Shown: in pieces, positions 4,824-5,147 of the stretch
Layout: each line of letters starts with the position of its first letter
How positions within the stretch are numbered: position 1 is the stretch's first letter
Source of the DNA: an uncultured Phycisphaerae bacterium
GTDB lineage: Bacteria > Planctomycetota > Phycisphaerae > Sedimentisphaerales > Anaerohalosphaeraceae
Assembly: GCA_937920485.1 (NCBI GenBank)
Contig: CALETL010000111.1
Coordinates: 1-5,147 of the forward strand
Length of the DNA stretch: 5,147 bases
Direction: 5' to 3'
Position numbers and translations under genes: made by a program
Notes under the pieces: generated by a model
The model's input: only the letters and a program-made list of their open reading frames with translations
Told to the model about the DNA's origin: nothing
The model's database searches: none

Positions 4824-5147
4824 CTAACTTTTTTCGGCAGTCGAATCGAAGTGTTCGAGGTTTCGCACAAACTCCTCGATGACCTCGTCCGGAGTTGAAG
4901 CCCCGGCAGTTACGCCGGCGGTCGCCTTGCCGAAAAGACAGTTTTTATCAAGTTCGGCCCAATTTTGCAAGTGATAAGTCTGCGAATTGTGTTTTTTGCA
5001 TAATTCGGCCAGTTTTCGGGTGTTGGCGCTATGCAGGCCGCCTAAAACAAACATCACGTCGACCTGACGGCAGAGTTTGACCGCAGCGGTCTGGCGTTCC
5101 ATGGTTTCCCGACACAACGTATTGATAATCTTCATCTCAGAGAACCC
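4824..5147 (-). CDS. ispH: 4-hydroxy-3-methylbut-2-enyl diphosphate reductase, C-terminal part (5' end outside window)
   Basis: IspH (LytB) is the last enzyme of the MEP isoprenoid pathway. It reduces HMBPP to IPP and DMAPP with a [4Fe-4S] cluster in the cytosol. The frame is open to the window edge, giving 107 visible residues of a protein usually about 280-320 long. The internal ATG at 5135 is not the start, since the codons before it continue the frame. Visible landmarks are INTLCRETMERQ, whose cysteine (visible residue 12) corresponds to the third cluster ligand of the family; VMFVLGGLHSANTRKL, the substrate-phosphate loop; and TAGASTPDEVIEEF, with the conserved substrate-binding serine. 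In the phosphate loop the usual Ser-Ser-Asn reads Ser-Ala-Asn. The TAG stop is followed by a probable terminator and then rpsA. Confidence 0.95.
   Translation of the reverse strand, partial: GFSEMKIINTLCRETMERQTAAVKLCRQVDVMFVLGGLHSANTRKLAELCKKHNSQTYHLQNWAELDKNCLFGKATAGVTAGASTPDEVIEEFVRNLEHFDSTAEKS

Overview
All recognisable protein genes in this window lie on the minus strand, so the biological reading order runs from high to low coordinates: ispH 3' part (5147-4824), rpsA (4669-2855), a sigma-70 family factor (2672-1863), apt (1783-1256), a REP-associated tyrosine transposase or RAYT (1160-603), and the 5' part of aroB (405-94). It looks like a bacterial chromosomal housekeeping stretch of intermediate GC content, interrupted by one small mobile element and one abrupt gene truncation. 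A planctomycete-like origin is suggested by the short SigA-like sigma factor with a WIKQSIKRS region 2.4 and by the ispH-rpsA neighbourhood. This is an inference from remembered family features and was not tested.

Region by region. IspH makes isoprenoid precursors; its visible C-terminal third has the last iron-sulfur cysteine and the TAGASTP motif. A probable hairpin terminator follows it. rpsA encodes a complete six-domain ribosomal protein S1 with a strong Shine-Dalgarno site. The 182-base gap between rpsA and the sigma gene is dense in structure: three hairpin-forming inverted repeats, a TATAAT promoter element inside a palindrome, and a perfect 9-bp inverted repeat that captures half of the sigma gene's ribosome binding site. 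The sigma gene ends at a textbook intrinsic terminator (12-bp perfect stem plus U-run). Only 25 bases later apt, a complete adenine phosphoribosyltransferase, begins.

Between apt and aroB sits a roughly 745-base unit. It is a full-length RAYT with intact HUH and tyrosine motifs, bracketed by two inverted 27-base REP-like repeats that differ at one position. Each has the GTAG tetranucleotide at the foot of a GTGGGC/GCCCAC hairpin. The repeat on the apt side supplies the apt stop codon. aroB (3-dehydroquinate synthase) then starts normally, but recognisable homology ends after about 99 residues. It is replaced by AT-rich sequence that runs off the window and that I do not recognise.

The genes share housekeeping roles (isoprenoid synthesis, translation, transcription, purine salvage, shikimate pathway) but do not form one pathway. 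The most unusual signals are the structured leader of the sigma gene, the self-contained RAYT/REP unit fused to the apt stop codon, and the broken aroB. I see no wholly new multi-gene system.
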